Below, in pieces: positions 49,866 through 62,832 of a stretch of DNA of 64,000 bases (within the stretch, counting starts at the first letter, position 1; each line of letters opens with the position of its first letter). A program made the translations under genes and the position numbers. A model generated the notes under the pieces. The model saw only the letters and a program-made list of their open reading frames with translations, was not told the DNA's origin and ran no database searches. Origin of the DNA: Centropus unirufus (taxonomy: Eukaryota > Chordata > Aves > Cuculiformes > Centropidae); assembly GCA_013397695.1 (NCBI GenBank), contig VYZI01000029.1, positions 2,082,207 to 2,146,206 of the forward strand, read 5' to 3'.

Positions 49866-50439
49866 GTGAGTGCCGCCCCGCCCCGCGCTGTCCCGCAGCC
49901 TGCGGCCGTCCCGACGGGGCAGGCGCCCCGCGGCGGGGAACCGGGATGCTGCGAGCCGGCATCCCCACGGGGGATGCTGCGGTCCCTCTCCGGCAGGCAA
50001 AGGGATGTCCTAGAGGGTGCGGAGAGGATTCTGCTCCCGTGGGGGGAGAGAAGGAGGCTTTTAAGAAAGCGCCAGAGCGGGTGATCAGGGAAGAGAAACT
50101 CGCAGCGGGACCGTGAGGACCGGCCGGGCAGGACAGTCCATCAGAAACGGCTGCAGGTCCGGGAATGCTCTGTAGACCCTCCGTGCTGCGGCACCGCCGG
50201 GAGCTGCTCTGGCCGAAGAGGCGTGAATCCCGCACCTGTCCACGGAGGAGGGAAGATTTAAAGGGAGTTTAGCTACTGCCAGTGGCACACGCTGCCCATT
50301 GTCCCAGGGCCGCGCGCGGGCAGCCGGCATACATCCGCGCATCTTTCCCCCGTGGCTGTCAAAGGGACAAGAAAAATGTGACTAGCATTGCGGCTAAACG
50401 CTTCTCTCTGCCAGGGTTTATAGATCCTATGCCTAAATT

Positions 50440-50526
50440 CTTGATATGTATGTTTATATTCATATACATTTATATGTGTATATATATACATAGATATACA
50501 TGCGTGTACACGTGTATAAATATGCC
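50440..50526. repeat. Alternating purine-pyrimidine AT/GT-rich tract in intron 1
   Basis: Repeated TATATA, ATACAT, TGTGTATA and TACACGTGTATA elements form an imperfect alternating purine-pyrimidine run directly inside the GC-rich shoulder of the CpG island. It looks like a degenerate dinucleotide repeat. Such tracts can adopt Z-DNA or cruciform forms, but no function is claimed. Confidence 0.6.
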
Positions 50527-51754
50527 GGGATTGCGGCCGCTCTGTGTAATCCGGCCTTCCCGGCTGTGCCGCAGCGCTTAGCAGCTTTTCTGCCCGCAAA
50601 CCCACCCGGGCTTTTACGAGTCACTCACGACTGTGTCTTTCACGCACGAGAAATCCCATGCCCGTAAATCGGCGGAGAGCGGGTGAGCGCCAGGTTGAAC
50701 AGGCTCCTTTGCCCGCCTGGAATCGATGGGATATGGGCTTCGGTGGGGAAACACTGCCACCTCCCGGGAGCGGCGGAGCGGGACGGGGCTGACCAAGCCC
50801 CTATTTGCGGCTGCTTGCGGTTTCTGAAGTAAGGAGCCGCTTTGAGCTGCAGAGTCCGTGGGGCGCTACTGCAGGGGATGCCCATGGGGCGCGCTCCCTC
50901 TCTGCCGGGGCAGCCCCAGCACGTCCAGTTTTCCCCAGGTCTGGGAAACGTCTCTTTTTCCCTTTGACCACCACGTTTCTCAGTAAGTCGGGGTGGCAGC
51001 TGTCAGGAATGGGTGCTGTGGCTGCAGGGGGCTAGCAGACAGAAGCAGAGGTTGGTGCCCAGCATCGCTTGCAGGCCAGCGGCACCGTGGTGGCTTCATG
51101 GTGGGTGCAGCACTGACAGTGCTAACTATAAAAACCCGAGGGTGAGGAGAGTGGTCAAGGTAGGGTGCTGCGGCACGGCAGGGGATAATTCCTTTGTTGT
51201 GTTTTGGGGATGTCACTGCAAAGCTTGCACAGCTCATAGACCTAAAGGAAACACAAGTAATGTGAATTAGTGGTTCAAACTATAGTAGTACAGAAACCTG
51301 CTGGGTTTACCTGTACTTTAGAGGCTGCATTTTAATTGCACGGAGCTGGGGAGATGCTCTTCTGCCCTGTGGTTTGGGTCAGTTTGAGACTCAAGCTGCG
51401 AAGACAGAGCTGCAGAAAGGCTTCTGAACCAGGGTGTGACTGAATCAGCTCAGCGAGTGTTGAATGCATTCCTCTGGGGGGGGGAAAAAAAAAGCAGATA
51501 CACAATGTAACAGAGCCAGGATAGCCGTCAGCAGAGAAATATGCCACAGGTTGTCCCTGGAATTACAGTTTTATAGTGGGCATAACCCATACTAGGTTCA
51601 TATTTCTTAGGTTAATTAATTAAATTACCCTTGCATCACAAAGCCAAATTGAATGAGGCCCTTGCATTTAGATGTCTGTCTAAAGAGAGCATCTTTCCCT
51701 GTGATTACAGCTTAAAAAAACAAATCCAGAAGTAATAGGGGAAAGCAAAAATGT

Positions 51755-51865
51755 ATTTTCATTTTTCAGAGGAAAACACAAATAAATTAAATGACTTCTC
51801 CAAAACCATGGAGGAATTCTATGGCAAAGGCAGAACCAAACCAAGGTCTCCCCTACATGAACAGA
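51755..51865 (-). mobile_element. MIR-like ancient SINE relic in OPRM1 intron 1, antisense
   Basis: ATTTTTCAGAGGAAAACACA, AATTAAATGACTTCTCCAAA, GGCAAAGGCAGAACC and CAAGGTCTCCCCT follow the reverse-complement MIR order (ATTTTACAGATGAGGAAAC, TTAAGTGACTTGCCCAAGG, GGCAGAGCCAGG, CCAGGTCT). This is the clearest MIR-like match in the window. Confidence 0.6.
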
Positions 51866-53302
51866 TTTTGGTATAACAAAGTTCCATCCTAATTAATATA
51901 ATGCAACTGTTTATTGGTTTAGGATGAAAAAGAGCTTACACGTTAATGGTTGACTAGGAGCTGTGGTTTAAGCATGATTTCCTTTCTGTTCTTCTCTATG
52001 AGTTTAGTATATCAGGACAGCAATAGGGAACTTCATGATTTATTTTCTGTTGCAAGTTATTCTAAGATGACAGTATTCCAAATAATATAATATACACCTT
52101 TGAAATGGTGAGCATATGTAATCACATTCATGTATCCTTGGATTCAGCTATAGATAGGAGGCAAACCTTATACTGGATTGTATTTGGCAACATATAAAAC
52201 TTCCCTTCTTTACTTACCTTTCACACTATGCCCGCTCAGGAAGAACAAAACATTCACGTTTGTATTAATTTTGAAAAGAACTGAGACCATTAGAAATAAG
52301 ACTATAAATTATATAGGTACCTAGTTTGCTTTGAAAATACTAGGAGTTGAGGGGTAGGTGAGTAAATATTTGGAAATTTGTCCCTGCTCACCTTTCAGAG
52401 GCCAGCCCCAGTGAAAGCAACAGTGACTTCATATTCAGTGTGCTGCATGCTAATGTCTCATACTCAGCTTCTTTAGAAATATTTTTAAAAATTATTATTT
52501 TATTCTTATAAACGTTATTCTTTCAACTTCTCCACATGAAGCAGATTCATGGGTCTGAAGATGGAGTCATGCAATTGCTTTCCTGATGTGGAACTGTCAC
52601 TGTCAGTCCACAATGCCATCCTGTTATCCCAGCTGGGGCAAACGGGTCAGAAAGCAGGCATGTCCAACGAGGTGTTAGAGATGTATTGTGGTTATCCATC
52701 TGAAAATCAGGTTCTTCATGCAAAGCAAGTGCACAGATTTTCAATTTATATATAAGTTACTTTATAATTAATGCATTCTCATCTACTCTTCTCATTCTCC
52801 CAATTAGTTCCTGTTCAGCTGAATACTTTAATCTTTGAATTAATATTTATGTTATAACTACAGTGTGTGAGGTTGAACCCCATGTTTCTAATGCTGAGCT
52901 GTGTCCTTTAATAAGTACAAAAAAAATGCCTTCTGACTGACAGCTGTAATCGTCAGGTTTTACTGCCAGCTGTGAATTTCCAGTAATGTGAAAAATCTAC
53001 AGATACTTTTTATTATCTGTTTTCCTCCTGGACTTTGTATAAGAGTAAATTACTAACATGAACACAGTGCTGTTATGGCTCTGTCAACAGCAAATGCTGC
53101 TTTTAGCTACTACGGAGTACAATAAGACAGTATGCAATTAGTACTGTGTGGTATTGTATTAATTTACGCAGTAATCTTATACATAGAAATCTCTTACACA
53201 GAAAGCTTTTTCAGCTTTCTCATCGAGTCAGTGGGATATTAGTCATGCATTAGAGTGGGAAGAATATGGCCCATGATTAAGGCAATATGCTAGAAAGCTG
53301 TA

Positions 53303-53390
53303 ATAAATCATAGATGGAAATCTTTAGTATAGCTGGGCTGGAAGAGAGGAATAGCTCTCAGAGGCCCCAGTCCTCCCTGATGCCACTGCT
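53303..53390 (-). mobile_element. Possible old CR1-like 3'-end scrap, antisense
   Basis: AATCATAGATGG, TTTAGTATAGCTGGGCTGGA and then CTCAGAGGCCCCAGTCC loosely follow the reverse-complemented old CR1 terminus (AATCATAGA, GGTTGGAAGGG, GAGGTCATCTAGTCC). It is decayed and short, so the call is tentative. Confidence 0.3.
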
Positions 53391-53559
53391 TTTGAGAGGA
53401 CTGTAATTCCAACAGCCACTAAATATACTCAAGTCAAGAGTGATTCCTTAATGGCTTTGCTATTAATTTTGTTACATACCATAAACAAAAGGCCCTCAAG
53501 TTTTCAGTGGTCCTTCACAAGAGGAAGGAAATATCTTGTTTCATTAGAGTAAATGACTG

Positions 53560-53577
53560 AAAAAAAAAAAAAAAAAA
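53560..53577. repeat. Poly(A) run in intron 1
   Basis: A homopolymer of about 18 A, followed by short A-rich interruptions. There is no recognisable retrocopy upstream, so it is annotated only as a simple repeat. Confidence 0.85.
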
Positions 53578-56500
53578 GAAAAATTAAAAATAAGTAAGAC
53601 ATGCCAAGAAGCTCTCTCTGAAATAAGATTTCTTTCTACTTTTCACCCTCTTAATAGTGTTTCGAAAATAAAAGAACTGTGACTGAAACATCAGCTAATC
53701 TCAAAATACTATGCAGTACTGAAAGCTCTGGTTACTTAGCTCAGCTCACACTTTACAAAAAAAAATTAAGAATGGACTTTAGAGTGAAATTTAGATTGTA
53801 GAAATAATTAACATCAACAGAGGAGTAAATGTTCTCACACATGTGCATGGAAAGGGAAAAGTGAGGGGTTTGGAAAGAGATCTCAATATATGAAGCAGAG
53901 AGATACTCTGTTTAGAAAAATAAACTGAAATGCTCACAAGCTTGAAAGAGACTGAAGCAAAGCATTTTTTTCTAAAAAAAGGTGGGGGGAGGGATCCTTC
54001 TTTGCAGGGTGGCATGGAGCTTATGGATGCAGTGTTAAAGAGGGCTTACAGCATTTCTTGTAGCGCCATAGATCAGAGAACTTAACAAAAAAACAAGAAA
54101 TGCATAAAATTCATTCTTTTCTTTCCTGTCTACAGCTGCATGGACTTCTCTGCATTTGGATGGAATTGCATGTGCAACTTTGTGTCCTGCCTGTTCCACT
54201 GTCTTCAAATAAAAGGTTCCACCCCATTGCCAAAACCTGTTCGCTAAAGCCACGGCTGCCTTAACCAGTCATGTCAATTATGAATCAGCACTGATCGCCA
54301 GGACAGGTCTGGGAACAGAACTGAAAGAGTCAGGTTGTGCAGGAAGAGCAGAGAAGTTGTATTAAATGAGCAGCATATTGAGGCTGTGACCCTCAGCATC
54401 CTCCATTATAGAAAAGCAGGTGTCTCTGTTTGCACACTGTTGGTGATAGAATTGTACCAACCTCTGTTAGTGTGTAAATGTTTGACTAGCAAGTGGCTCC
54501 CGTCCCTCTTCCAAGATCAAGGGAAGTAGATAAGTAAAACAGCATGTATACCTTTGTATTCTCTCTTTTTTTATATAAAAGAAATTGATACAGGCATGGC
54601 CAAAATTTCATTACAAAAAAATTAGCCTGAAACCTGGGGGTAACTTCCATCTCCCTGAGGTGACTGCAGGGTGAGAGGTCTGCACCACCACACACGTCTC
54701 CAGACCCTGTGCCTGTCCCCGTCCCAGCAAGCTCTCACCCACAGCACAATCTGCCCCAGGAGACTGGAGCCCCCTCGCTTTGCTAGCAGCAACCACTGGG
54801 CACTTCTTGGCAGAAAACATCCCCTCACACAATTTCTTTTGGAAAAGCTGGTTTGATCCCACTGTATTTTTCTTGGAGTATCATTTTAGTCATGCCTCAA
54901 ATAATGTTAAACACGTCCTGATTTTTCTTTCCTTATAAAAATAAGTCAAATATTACTAACTATTCATGACTTCAGTAAAATTAGAAAGTATTGTAAGCAC
55001 ATATTGTTTCTATTATGTAATTATTAGCAAGCTAATGACTAATGAGCTAATTAGCCACCATAATCCTGAAGTACTGCTTTATTTCATTTGAACTTTCAGT
55101 ATTTTTTCAAATTACCAGTCTGTTAGACTGCAGACTTCCTGACCTGCAGTTTGCATTAGCATTTATTCAGTAGTTTTTTTGTGGCAGTAGTCCCCAAGAA
55201 ATCAGAATCAAAAATAAGGTTGGAATAAAAGTTCACAAATATTACCACTTCAAAACAAAGTTGAAACGTGAAAACAACTACTTTCTGAATTGCTTTGATT
55301 AGGCTGATCTCTAACACAGTTCTTTTTATAACCATCTCTACTTTGGTTTATACCATGTAGTTTGGATTTATGGTATTTTAAGTGGGGATGCTATCATTAT
55401 CTTTCAAAGCCTTTGCTCCCCTTTGGAAGTTGGCTTTTAATGGTGTTAACTAACAAGGAGTTCCATCCGTTTAATGTTACATGCTTCTAAATTTTATTTG
55501 TATTTCCCTTTGAATACACATGATGAAAAATAGTAGGGATGGCAGACCATAACTAATCAAATAACTGTGAAAGACATGAAATAGCATGTTTATTCCACCT
55601 TCTTACTGAGAAGTGTTCAATTATCAGCTATAAGATCTTGTATCTCAGGTCAGGAATGAAACTTCAGAACAAAAAAGTGTAAAATGGAGCATCTCTTCCT
55701 CTTTGTGTTGTATGGAGCAATCCCAGCTGAGAGAAGTCTCTTTCTTAAGGGGGTACATGGAACAGCAGTTAAGGCATGTTTTCCTGTTTTCCCATTACAC
55801 CCCTTGCACAGTGGCAACCTCCAGCCCTGGGGTGTGCTTCCTCTATAGAAAAAACATTGCAAAAGCCAGTTGCCCAAATCCTTCTCACAAGGTGATGGTC
55901 TCAGTAATTCCCCCAGTGTCCCAGTTTCAGATGCAGGATACCAAGTCCATGATTCCCAATACTATTAATCCAGTCTTCCCAAAAAACTTGATTGTGCTCC
56001 TTCTTTCCGTCATGCCTGCCTCCACTATTGCTTGCTTTCCCCTTTCTGTCTATCACAGGTAAGTCTTCATCTGTGTTTATTCTCTCTCCAGTCTGTCTCA
56101 CCTCAGTCACTCCTTTCCAGATCACTCTCACAGTTTCACTAGGGGATCACAATCTCTTGTATGTGAGAGATCAAACCTTGTATACTTAGCATTAGTTTAA
56201 TCTGTACAGTCTATAGCATTGCCTTGAGCCCTGTCCTACCTCCCTGATATCTTCTGACCAGGGAGGATTACCACTGCTGTTCCCCGTGACACCTTTAAGG
56301 ATATCTAGTAGCAAAACTGTCTTCAAGGGCTTCCTTGACAGCTTCCCTGCTGAACGGGGAAATATGTCATGTACAGTCCTCACCTGAGGTGATCAGACTA
56401 GAAATCAGGAGGAGGAAACAAACACCTGGAAAACAGAGAAAGTAGCTGTTAACTTGTCCCCTCTAGAAAAATGTCACTGCAGTAACCACAGTCAGTGATT

Positions 56501-59087
56501 ATACTTGCAACCATGCTTCCCTGAAGGCAGAGGGGAGAAAGTTAAGTTGGACACCAACAGTTTTCCTTTCCATGTCTTCCTATAAAAGTAAGTTTCAGCA
56601 ATAAGCACCTGCTGCTGGATAATGGCAATGCATTGGAGTTAGTCCTTTTAGCACCATTGATTTATCCCAGAGAGATATGTTAGATAATAACTGCAAAAGC
56701 AGCAGCCTTTACTGGAGATCCATATATGCCTCAGCACCAGGCAAATAGAGACTCAGATAAAGGTGTTTTAATAAATGGGTCAGATTAAGTCCTGGAATAA
56801 CTGACAGATAATTTTTCCTCCATTTGACTAGGCTGGAAGGGAAGGAAGTGTATGAGCAAATGAATGTTTGGGCATTGGAGCATACATATTATCGTTTGTT
56901 TTTTACCATTAAGTAGCCTTTTATGCTGTCTAGAAAAAGAAACTAGGGTAATAGGAGTTATAAAACATTGCAACATCTTAAGTGTTTGTGTGGCAAATTG
57001 ATATTAATATATCATTCCTATAAATCAGTTTCTGTAGAAACTTTTTCTTGGCTGATTTCCCTGCTCTCTTTGAAAAAAAAAAAAAGAACGCATCACATTA
57101 GCTTTATTTTGTGTGGATTCCTGCCAGGTTATTTTGCTTATACATGTGATTTTAAAGGGCATGAAAATAGTAAGAGAGAAATAAAAAATTAGTTACTTGC
57201 TATGATTTGTGTGGAGTTTGTGAGTTCTGTTCAAAAGTAATCTCCTTGCTTGTTAATCCTCTGTCAGATATCAAGGGAAAGGGCCAGCCTTCCTCTTTTT
57301 CCCAAAGAAAGAAGCTTGTTCTGTTTTCTCAACGAACTAAATATAAAAAAGAGGACCTTTATGTAATTTCTTTCAGTAACAAAATATCAGAGAGACATAA
57401 ACAAAGTAAGAAGTAAATTTTAGCCCAAAGCCCAACACAGTATTGTAATTAATTGAAAACGGGATGAGTCAAATACGCAGCTCTCTTGGTGCCACATCAT
57501 TCCCAAAAAGACTGGCATTAGAGTCAGAAGAAAGTTAACTCTGCCCAAATGGCTTTCATTTAGCTTTCCCTCTTCCAAAGCTGAGGTCTCAGAGAACTCA
57601 CTAATTGGTTCGTAGTACAGGAGAAAAGGCTCTGAGCTGGTGCTCATCCCTGAGAAGTGGTGTGCTCCCCTCCTACATCTCCTGCCTCTGTGCCGTAAGC
57701 AGAATCTAGTGGATCTGCACATGGCTTGAAACTGTCTCTGATGCAAGTGAAGGACAAGCTGGGAAATTGAAGATGCTAGCAAGATAAGGAAGGAAGTAAA
57801 CTTTGCTGGAATTCTGGATTCATTTCACTTTTGCTGTGGAAGAGAATAAAGTAGAAAAGGAACTTGGCAGTGGGAAAACAAAGGGTGAGGAGAAAATTGT
57901 TAGTGGCTGAAACATCTGCAGTCCAGAAGTCCTCTGTCCTATCTTCAAGTCCACATTCACACGTACATTCAAAATCCTTCCTAAAGTGGACATAGCCTTG
58001 CTGGTATATGAGGAATGGAGTGGAAGCCTGTTCCAGCATAATGTATGTGGAAGTCTTGCTGTCTTCCCCACCAAGTTTCTTTAATAATTAGGTCTTGCGA
58101 TTTTAAATCTCGTACACCATCTCAGTATGTTATAACTTGGCAATTAAGTGCCACTTGGTATTCGTATGTTTTTTCATATCTCTAATTAAACCACCGTCAT
58201 TGGTCACAACAGTGTCTGGCTTGCACCATGAGAGTCAGGATGCAGGGCTTTAACAGGAGGAAACAACTACTGCCTGTCTTTCTTAAAGGCAGTAAAATCT
58301 TGTTCCCTTTCCTAGTTCAGCTTTTATCCCAAATTCAGGATCAGTGCAGAAAGTAAGTACGTGTGCTGCAAATTGCACAATTTCATTGTAATTGTGAACA
58401 TTTTCTGTTGTACTTGTTGGAGGGTTTTTTCCTATTTCTTGTTTGTTTTTCCTGAGGGCTTATTATTTTTAAATTACATTCTTGTATATGATCTCTTCAG
58501 AAGAACATAAATCAAAAGGACAAGTAGATTGTTAACCACAGTATGGTACCTCCAATCTGGGTTGCCTGGCTGCATAATAATTTGTAAAGGTTGTACACAA
58601 ATTTATAGTGCTTGTACACACAGCTTGAATTTAATGGCTTAGAGCATAAGCATTCTGAAGTATGCTTGAACAGAAAAATCAAAGACTAAATCTTCAAGAT
58701 GATGAAATTATATGCTCCCAGACAAGTCGTTTAGGCTCACCCAAAATATATAAGATTACAAAATTTAAATATATAATAGTCTGCCATAGTGCATGTCACA
58801 ACATGAGCTACAGGGTGGATCTTTCACTCTGTAGAGACCCACTACCTTTCAAAGAGAGAAAAAAAGACAATAAGATGGAATGGTTATCAGTTAAGTCTAT
58901 GGTTTGATGAACTTTCTGTTTGGTTTGCAAACTAGAAGTGGCCCATGGGGTGAAGAGGTAATTTCGAGACTCTATCTATTCTTGAGTGACAGGAACTTGC
59001 TAACCATTTGAGTAGGTTTCTCCTGATTTTCTATATTGCTTCATAAAAATATCAATATTATAATATAAAACCTGCACTGAAGAGACA

Positions 59088-60637
59088 GAAGGGGTGTACT
59101 AGTGAGTGTCAGGATTATAATCAGCCAATTAGACATTCACAAGTCTATGGGGTCAGATGGGATCCACACAAGGGCATTAAAGGAGCCAGTAGAGGTATGT
59201 GCTGAACACATTGCCGTCATCTACAGCATGTCCTGGATGACTGAGGAAGTTCCAATTGACTGGAGGTTGGCAGATGTAATGCCAATTTGCAAGAAGGGCT
59301 GGAGAGAAGATGCAAGGAACTACATGCCTGTTGGTCTAACCTCAGTGCCAGCAAATATCATGGAACAGGTCATCTTGAGTCCAAGCATATATTACACATA
59401 GGAGAACCAGTTGATTGGGCCCAGTCAGCATGGATTTATGAAAGGCAGTTCCTACCAAACTTGATGTCCTTCTATGACAAGCTTACCTGCTTAATAGATG
59501 AGGAAAAAAGATGAGGGTATAGTGTACCTAGACTTTAATAAAGCCTTTGACGCTATTTCTCACAGTATCCTGCTTGAGAAACTGGCGGCCATTGGCCTGG
59601 ACAGGCAGTATGCCTGTGTTGAAAATTGACTGGATGCCCAGGCCTAAAGAGTGGTGGTAAATAAAGCTAAATCCAGTTGGAGGCTGGTCAGAAGTGGTGC
59701 TCCCTGGGGCTTAGTGTTGGGTTCTGTTCAATATCTTTATCAATCAATCCGGTTTGAGGGGATTGAATGTACCCTTAGTGATTTTGAGGATGTCACGAAG
59801 TTGGGCCAAAGTGTCAATCTTCATAGTATGAAGGCTCTACAGAGGATAATGAACAGGCTGTATCAATGGGCTGAGACCAACAGGATGAGGTTCAACAAGG
59901 CCACATGCCGAATATTACACTTAGAAACAACCCATGCAATGCTACAGGCTTGAGGAAGAGTGGCTAGAAAGCTGCCCAGCAGAGAAAGTCCTGGGAGGTG
60001 TTGGTCGGCAGCCAGCTGAACATCAGTCAGCAGTGCACCCATGTGGCATCTTGGCCTATATCAGAAACAGTGTGGTCAGCAGGACCAGGGAAGTGATTGC
60101 GCCCATGTACTCAGCATTGCTGAGGCCGCACCTTAAATACTGTGTTCAGTTTTGTGTCTCTCATTACAAGAAAGACATTGAGGTTCTGGAGCACGTCCAC
60201 AGGAAGGGAACAAAGCTGGTGAAAAGGCAGGAGAACAAGCCTGATGAGAGGCTGCTGAGGGACCTGGGGTTGTTTAGCCAGAGAAAAGGAAGCTGAGGGG
60301 AGATCTTATCACTGTCTACATCTGTCTTAAAGGAGGTTGTAGTGAGGTGGGTTTTGGTATCTTCTCCCAAGTGACAGGCAATAGGATGAGAGCAAATGGC
60401 CTCAAATTGCACCAGGGCAGGTTCAGATTAGTCATCAGGAAGAATTTCTTCACCAAAAGGGTCATCAGGCTCTGGAACAGCTGCCCAGGCTGCTGTTTGA
60501 ATCACCATCCCTGGCTGCCTTTAAAAGATGGGTAAATGAGGTCCTTAGGGATATGGTTTAATAGTGGACAGGTATGGTTGGACTCAGTGATCTCAAAGGT
60601 CCTTTGCAACCAAATTATAGTACACTTCTATGCTAAT
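59088..60637 (+). mobile_element. CR1 LINE relic in OPRM1 intron 1, RT domain to 3' end
   Basis: This is a 5'-truncated copy of about 1.55 kb in the sense orientation of OPRM1. Recognisable RT pieces are LDIHKSMGSDGIHTRALKEP (about 59130-59190), ARNYMPVGLTSVPANIMEQV, VYLDFNKAFDAISHSILLEK (about 59523-59582) and CTLSDFEDVTKLGQ (about 59768-59809), then RFNKATCRILHLE, RPHLKYCVQF and NGLKLHQGRFRL. The catalytic FADD box reads FEDV (59783-59794), so the enzyme is dead, and there are several frameshifts and stops. The 3' tail is degraded (CAACCAAATTATAG...TTCTATGC). It is probably neutral intronic filler. Confidence 0.92.
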
Positions 60638-62479
60638 GAACATAATTAATGTGAATATGTATGAAGAACAGTATCAGGCCAAATATTCACCAAAAATAAT
60701 TTTCATATTACTCTATTAGTCTTTAATTGGAGAGCTGTAAAAAGTAATGTTGCCCAAAGCCAACTTCTGTCTTCACTTGCAACCTTGCTCATTGCCATGA
60801 AGAATTTGATATACTTAGTATTTCAGATCCTGAAATTTCAACATAACCTAAGTACTAGGATTCAGATTTTCATTGGGTTGCATTTAAGGCTGTTTCTTTA
60901 CACACCTGTTTGGTTTTAGTTCTCTGTTGGCCTTGAATTAAAGTGCAAAACCAGTACGAGTTAAAATATATTTTAAAAATACAGACCTTTTAATATTATG
61001 TGTTATAATAAGTGTATGTGTTATTGTAAGTGTATTATGTGTTTAATATTATAAGTATTATCCTGTGCCTTTCATTTCCCGAAATCCAGTCCCTCTGAAA
61101 TATAGTAATTTCATCAAACACATGTCTATGCCTAGATGACAGAAATGTTTGTGTTGTTTGTTCAAATAGGTAGACTTATAGCTTATCAAAAGATATAGTA
61201 ACAGCTAAGACTAAGACTTTTAAGATCTCCATTTTGAGAGACTAATTTTTCATGCTGTCAAAATTATTTTGAATCAATTACTGCAGTATTTATGTGTTCA
61301 TACAAAAATATTCCTGGGGACACCAATAAGCTACTTACTTGGAAAAATACACGTTTAAAAAAATGTACCTTACCGAAATAAACCTTTAATAAAATCTCAA
61401 AATATTCAGTACAGAGAAACACCCAAATCCCATAGAATTCACTGAAAAGAATATTGTGAATTTCAATAGGCTTTTGTTGATTAGGAAATTGCAGAGGTAA
61501 ATATAAAAGCTCTGCTTCCTTTCTTTGCAAGAACAGCATGATCAGAAATACAAAGATTACAGAGTACATCAAGCAAAATCCTTCATTAATAGCCCAGAGT
61601 GCCCATTAAACTAAATGAGCCCAAGAACTTTTAAGCTCAAACTGACAATGAACGCAAGATTGCAAAACTGAAAAATGAGTAGCATTTAAGTGGGACAAAA
61701 CCCACGCCAGTCCTAGTGGAGAGACTTCATTCTATTTATTCAGAGCTTTTCTTTGCCCATCCTTTGGCATGCTAACCTGAGAGTCATTTACATACTGGTT
61801 GATGTACTTGGGGGTTTTTTTTGCAGTATCAAGCATTCCCCTTAAAGTACCAGAATGGCTTTAATTAGTGATTTAAAAAATCATTATCATTATCATCTGA
61901 TCTAGACAGAATTACGCCAGAGACATGCATGATGGCAGCAGTACTGAGCAGCATATGTAAGCATGCTTTCCTGTCAACATAAATATAAATATAAAGTATA
62001 AACATAAACATAGGGCAATCACCTCAGGCCTAAACATGGACCATCATCCTGAGTGACGGCACAGTATCATCACTGCTTTTCTTCAGCTGGGCATACATGG
62101 GAGGAAATTCTCTGTCAGTTCAGGGTCACTTGCCCTATTCACCCCTCCTCACAGGTGTAATTTCCTCCAGCTTGAGGATGGCCATGGTTAAGTATAAGCA
62201 TTTGCCTTTTTGCATACCTATGTTTTGTTCAATCACTTAAGAGACAAACACTGTCTCAAAAACATGCAGTAATCTTTCAGAAAAATGAAGTTATTTACAG
62301 CAGTTAGTTACAAAACTATTATTTACCTCAAACTACAACATTTGGTTAAAAGCAGAAAAGGTTATTTTTACAGTATCTAGCACATGATTTCCCAGAGTTT
62401 CCTAGGTGGTGCCCTGGACTCAATTTTGTTTAACATTGTCAATTGTGGTCATTCACTTGATTTGCTTATTTTTTTCCAG

Positions 62480-62832
62480 GTACACAAAAATGAAGACTGC
62501 CACCAATATCTACATTTTCAATCTTGCATTGGCAGATGCCCTAGCAACCAGTACTCTTCCATTCCAGAGTGTGAATTACTTGATGGGAACGTGGCCATTT
62601 GGTACAATCCTTTGTAAGATTGTTATATCCATAGACTACTACAATATGTTCACTAGTATCTTTACACTCTGCACCATGAGTGTGGATCGTTATGTAGCTG
62701 TTTGCCACCCAGTTAAAGCCCTGGATTTCCGAACGCCCAGAAATGCCAAAATTGTCAATGTCTGCAACTGGATTCTTTCTTCTGCCATTGGCCTGCCAGT
62801 TATGTTCATGGCAACTACTAAATACAGGCATG
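62480..62832 (+). CDS. OPRM1: OPRM1 coding exon 2: ICL1 through TM4 and start of ECL2
   Basis: This 353-bp exon, the same length as I recall for mammalian OPRM1 exon 2, encodes the end of R105 through H222 plus one base of G223. The acceptor is a pyrimidine tract ending TTTTTTTCCAG at 62479 and the donor is GTAAGT at 62833. It carries ICL1, TM2 with D124 (2.50), ECL1 with W143, TM3 with C150, D157 (ligand amine anchor), Y158, N160 and M161, the D174-R175-Y176 motif, ICL2 and TM4 with W202. Differences from mammals, from memory, are Val after DRY (mammals have Ile), V197 where mammals have Ile, and H222 where mammals have Gln at the ECL2 entrance. All are conservative or outside the binding pocket. 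No frameshift or stop is present, so this exon looks fully functional. Confidence 0.97.

Larger units (their letters stand above)
49085..50350. promoter_or_regulatory. OPRM1: CpG island over OPRM1 promoter, exon 1 and start of intron 1
   Basis: Base composition changes abruptly near 49085 from AT-rich intergenic DNA to GC-rich DNA with frequent CpG. High density continues through exon 1 to about 50350, with a weaker GC-rich shoulder (for example 50520-50800) trailing to about 51080. The island is centred on the first coding exon of a neuronally expressed GPCR, the usual position for a promoter CpG island. Boundaries are judged by eye, not computed. Confidence 0.85.
49866..62479 (+). other. 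OPRM1: OPRM1 intron 1 (12.6 kb)
   Basis: GT-AG intron in phase 2, from donor GTGAGT at 49866 to the acceptor ending at 62479. It begins in the CpG island, then becomes AT-rich. Recognisable contents are an alternating purine-pyrimidine tract near 50.46 kb, an antisense MIR-like relic at 51.76-51.87 kb, a possible old CR1 scrap at 53.30-53.39 kb, an A-run at 53.56 kb and a 1.5-kb CR1 relic at 59.09-60.64 kb. I see no additional coding exon. The mammalian equivalent is several-fold longer, consistent with compact avian introns. Confidence 0.93.

Noticed and set aside
49090..50235. 381-codon minus-strand open frame across the OPRM1 promoter and exon 1
   Set aside because: Arg/Ala/Gly/Pro-rich translation typical of antisense GC-rich CpG-island DNA. 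It lacks domains and mirrors the real exon.
59651..60296. Two plus-strand frames of 100 and 120 codons
   Set aside because: They are fragments of the decayed CR1 reverse transcriptase, not host genes.
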